Positions 4,857 through 5,557 of a DNA stretch of 5,557 bases are shown in pieces. The position numbers and the translations under genes were made by a program. Position 1 is the first letter of the stretch, and each line of letters opens with the position of its first letter. The notes beneath the pieces were generated by a model. That model saw only the letters and a program-made list of their open reading frames with translations. It made no database searches and was not told where the DNA came from. This DNA comes from JAAAOZ01 sp964496595 (GTDB taxonomy: Bacteria; Chloroflexota; Anaerolineae; B4-G1; SLSP01): assembly GCA_964496595.1 (NCBI GenBank), contig CAZCAI010000230.1, forward strand, positions 1-5,557, in the 5' to 3' direction.

Positions 4857-5315
4857 ATGAGCAAAGCCCAAGTCACGTGGACAGGTCCAGGGATGCGCCT
4901 CGTCGGCGACGTTGAAGGCGGGCCGGGGATTATTTTAGATTCCAGCAAAGATATTTATGGGACGCACAGCGGCCCCACGCCGATGGAGTTGCTCCTGCTG
5001 GGATTGGCCGGCTGCACAGCGATGGACGTGATTTCCATTATGAAAAAGAAACGCGAGCCGCTGACCAACTTGCAGGTCAAGGTCACGGCGGAGAACGCCA
5101 GGGAGCATCCCAAGGTGTACACGAAGATTCATCTGGAGTATATCGCGTACGGCGAGGGCGTGAGCGAGAAATCGCTGGCGCGCGCCATCGAGCTTTCGGA
5201 ATCGACCTATTGCAGCGCCAACGCGATGTTAAGCAAGACGGCTGAGATCACCCACACTTACTGCGTCGTCGAATCGCCAAACCCGCACAAGCCGGGCCGG
5301 ATGCCGGAGGCGTAA
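4857..5315 (+). CDS. OsmC family protein (YhfA-like)
   Basis: Cytosolic protein of 152 residues of the OsmC/Ohr superfamily, whose characterised members are thiol-dependent organic hydroperoxide reductases working as dimers. The two signature cysteines are present: C53 in GLAGCTAMDV and C119 in ESTYCSANAM. The conserved GPTPMELLLLGLAGC (39-53) helix start is typical. A third cysteine, C136, lies in the last strand. The short length and the YCSxxAM second-cysteine context fit the YhfA-like branch rather than Ohr or OsmC proper. The electron source in OsmC enzymes is a dithiol (dihydrolipoamide or a thioredoxin-like partner); here the PDO/TrxR pair is a candidate, by inference. The ATG at 4857 has AAAGGAG ending 6 bases upstream (4844-4850). 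It is the last gene of the cluster, followed 15 bases later by a palindromic repeat element that may serve as the transcript end. Peroxidase activity is not proven for this branch. Confidence 0.93.
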   Translation: MSKAQVTWTGPGMRLVGDVEGGPGIILDSSKDIYGTHSGPTPMELLLLGLAGCTAMDVISIMKKKREPLTNLQVKVTAENAREHPKVYTKIHLEYIAYGEGVSEKSLARAIELSESTYCSANAMLSKTAEITHTYCVVESPNPHKPGRMPEA

Positions 5316-5557
5316 GGCCACTTCAAGATTCCACTGAAAAAAGCTAAAAGGTCGCGCAAAAGGCGCTAAGGAAAAATAGGGTACAGGTTAATTTTCGTGA
5401 TCAGAGACGGTGATTTGATGAATAGAATTAAATCAAACCTTAAAAATCTTGGCGACTTTGCGTCTTGGCGTGAGGTAGTCCCCTTCTTTCAGTAGAGTCT
5501 TTCAATTTATCCGAAAGTGTTGCTGTAGTTTTTGTGTGACGGCCCGTCATCTTTGGC
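5316..5557. other. Gene-free right end
   Basis: Apart from the palindromic element, this stretch is AT-rich and shows no coding frame with a ribosome-binding site. A 13-base palindrome, TGACGGCCCGTCA (5537-5549), lies near the edge and might be a regulatory site of a gene beyond the window. Confidence 0.5.
5330..5506. repeat. Imperfect palindromic repeat element after the OsmC gene
   Basis: The outer arms are TCCACTGAAAAAAG (5330-5343) and CTTCTTTCAGTAGA (5483-5496), inverted with 12 of 14 matches. Inside them, CGCAAAAGGCGCTAAG (5355-5370) mirrors CTTGGCGACTTTGCG (5448-5462) with one gap, and TTTGAT/ATCAAA lie near the centre. The right arm holds three tandem 8-base units, CTTGGCGA, CTTTGCGT and CTTGGCGT (5448-5471). 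The element has no coding capacity and resembles a small non-autonomous palindromic repeat. It could also fold in RNA and end the operon transcript, since no T-tailed terminator is present. Confidence 0.6.

Noticed and set aside
5537..5549. TGACGGCCCGTCA palindrome as a terminator
   Set aside because: No T-run follows on either strand and the stem leaves no proper loop. A binding site is possible but unsupported.

Overview
The window carries a divergent pair of transcription units and looks like bacterial chromosome. On the left, on the minus strand, lies one large gene for a cobalamin-binding-type radical SAM protein (200-1978). On the right, on the plus strand, five genes are closely packed: a two-domain glutaredoxin-like protein disulfide oxidoreductase (2398-3042), a thioredoxin-reductase-like flavoprotein (3217-4212), a DUF2892-type small membrane protein (4214-4468), a single-domain cupin (4484-4813) and an OsmC/YhfA-like protein (4857-5315). 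A 419-base divergent intergenic region (1979-2397) holds sigma70-type promoters facing both ways, inverted repeats and a leader of about 100 bases.

Strong Shine-Dalgarno sites, TTGACA/TATAAT-like promoters and a textbook intrinsic terminator (3113-3149) indicate a bacterium. The protein types (a PDO with CEYC and CPYC motifs, and a thioredoxin reductase resembling the Thermoplasma type) and the repeat-rich spacers made of short degenerate units fit an environmental, possibly anaerobic or thermophilic lineage. Chloroflexota is my best guess from memory of similar proteins. It is an inference that the sequence alone cannot prove.

The plus-strand genes read as a thiol-redox and detoxification module. 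The flavoprotein would pass electrons to the disulfide oxidoreductase, as in the PDO/TrxR systems of thermophiles, and no classical thioredoxin gene lies in the window. The DUF2892 protein, the cupin and the OsmC protein belong to families that recur near sulfur-transfer and peroxide-defence genes. A terminator and two further hairpins sit between the first two genes, so the disulfide oxidoreductase is probably made in excess of the rest. The flavoprotein lacks the HRRxxxR NADPH-binding motif, so its electron donor is uncertain.

Both ends of the window hold short repetitive non-coding DNA. Bases 1-199 carry 7-base and 10-base tandem units and the end of a repeat whose CTTTTTTCAGTGGA core recurs, inverted and direct, at 5330-5343 and 5483-5496. 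The right-hand copy forms an imperfect palindromic element of about 180 bases directly after the last gene. I see no RNA gene, CRISPR array, transposase or prophage gene.
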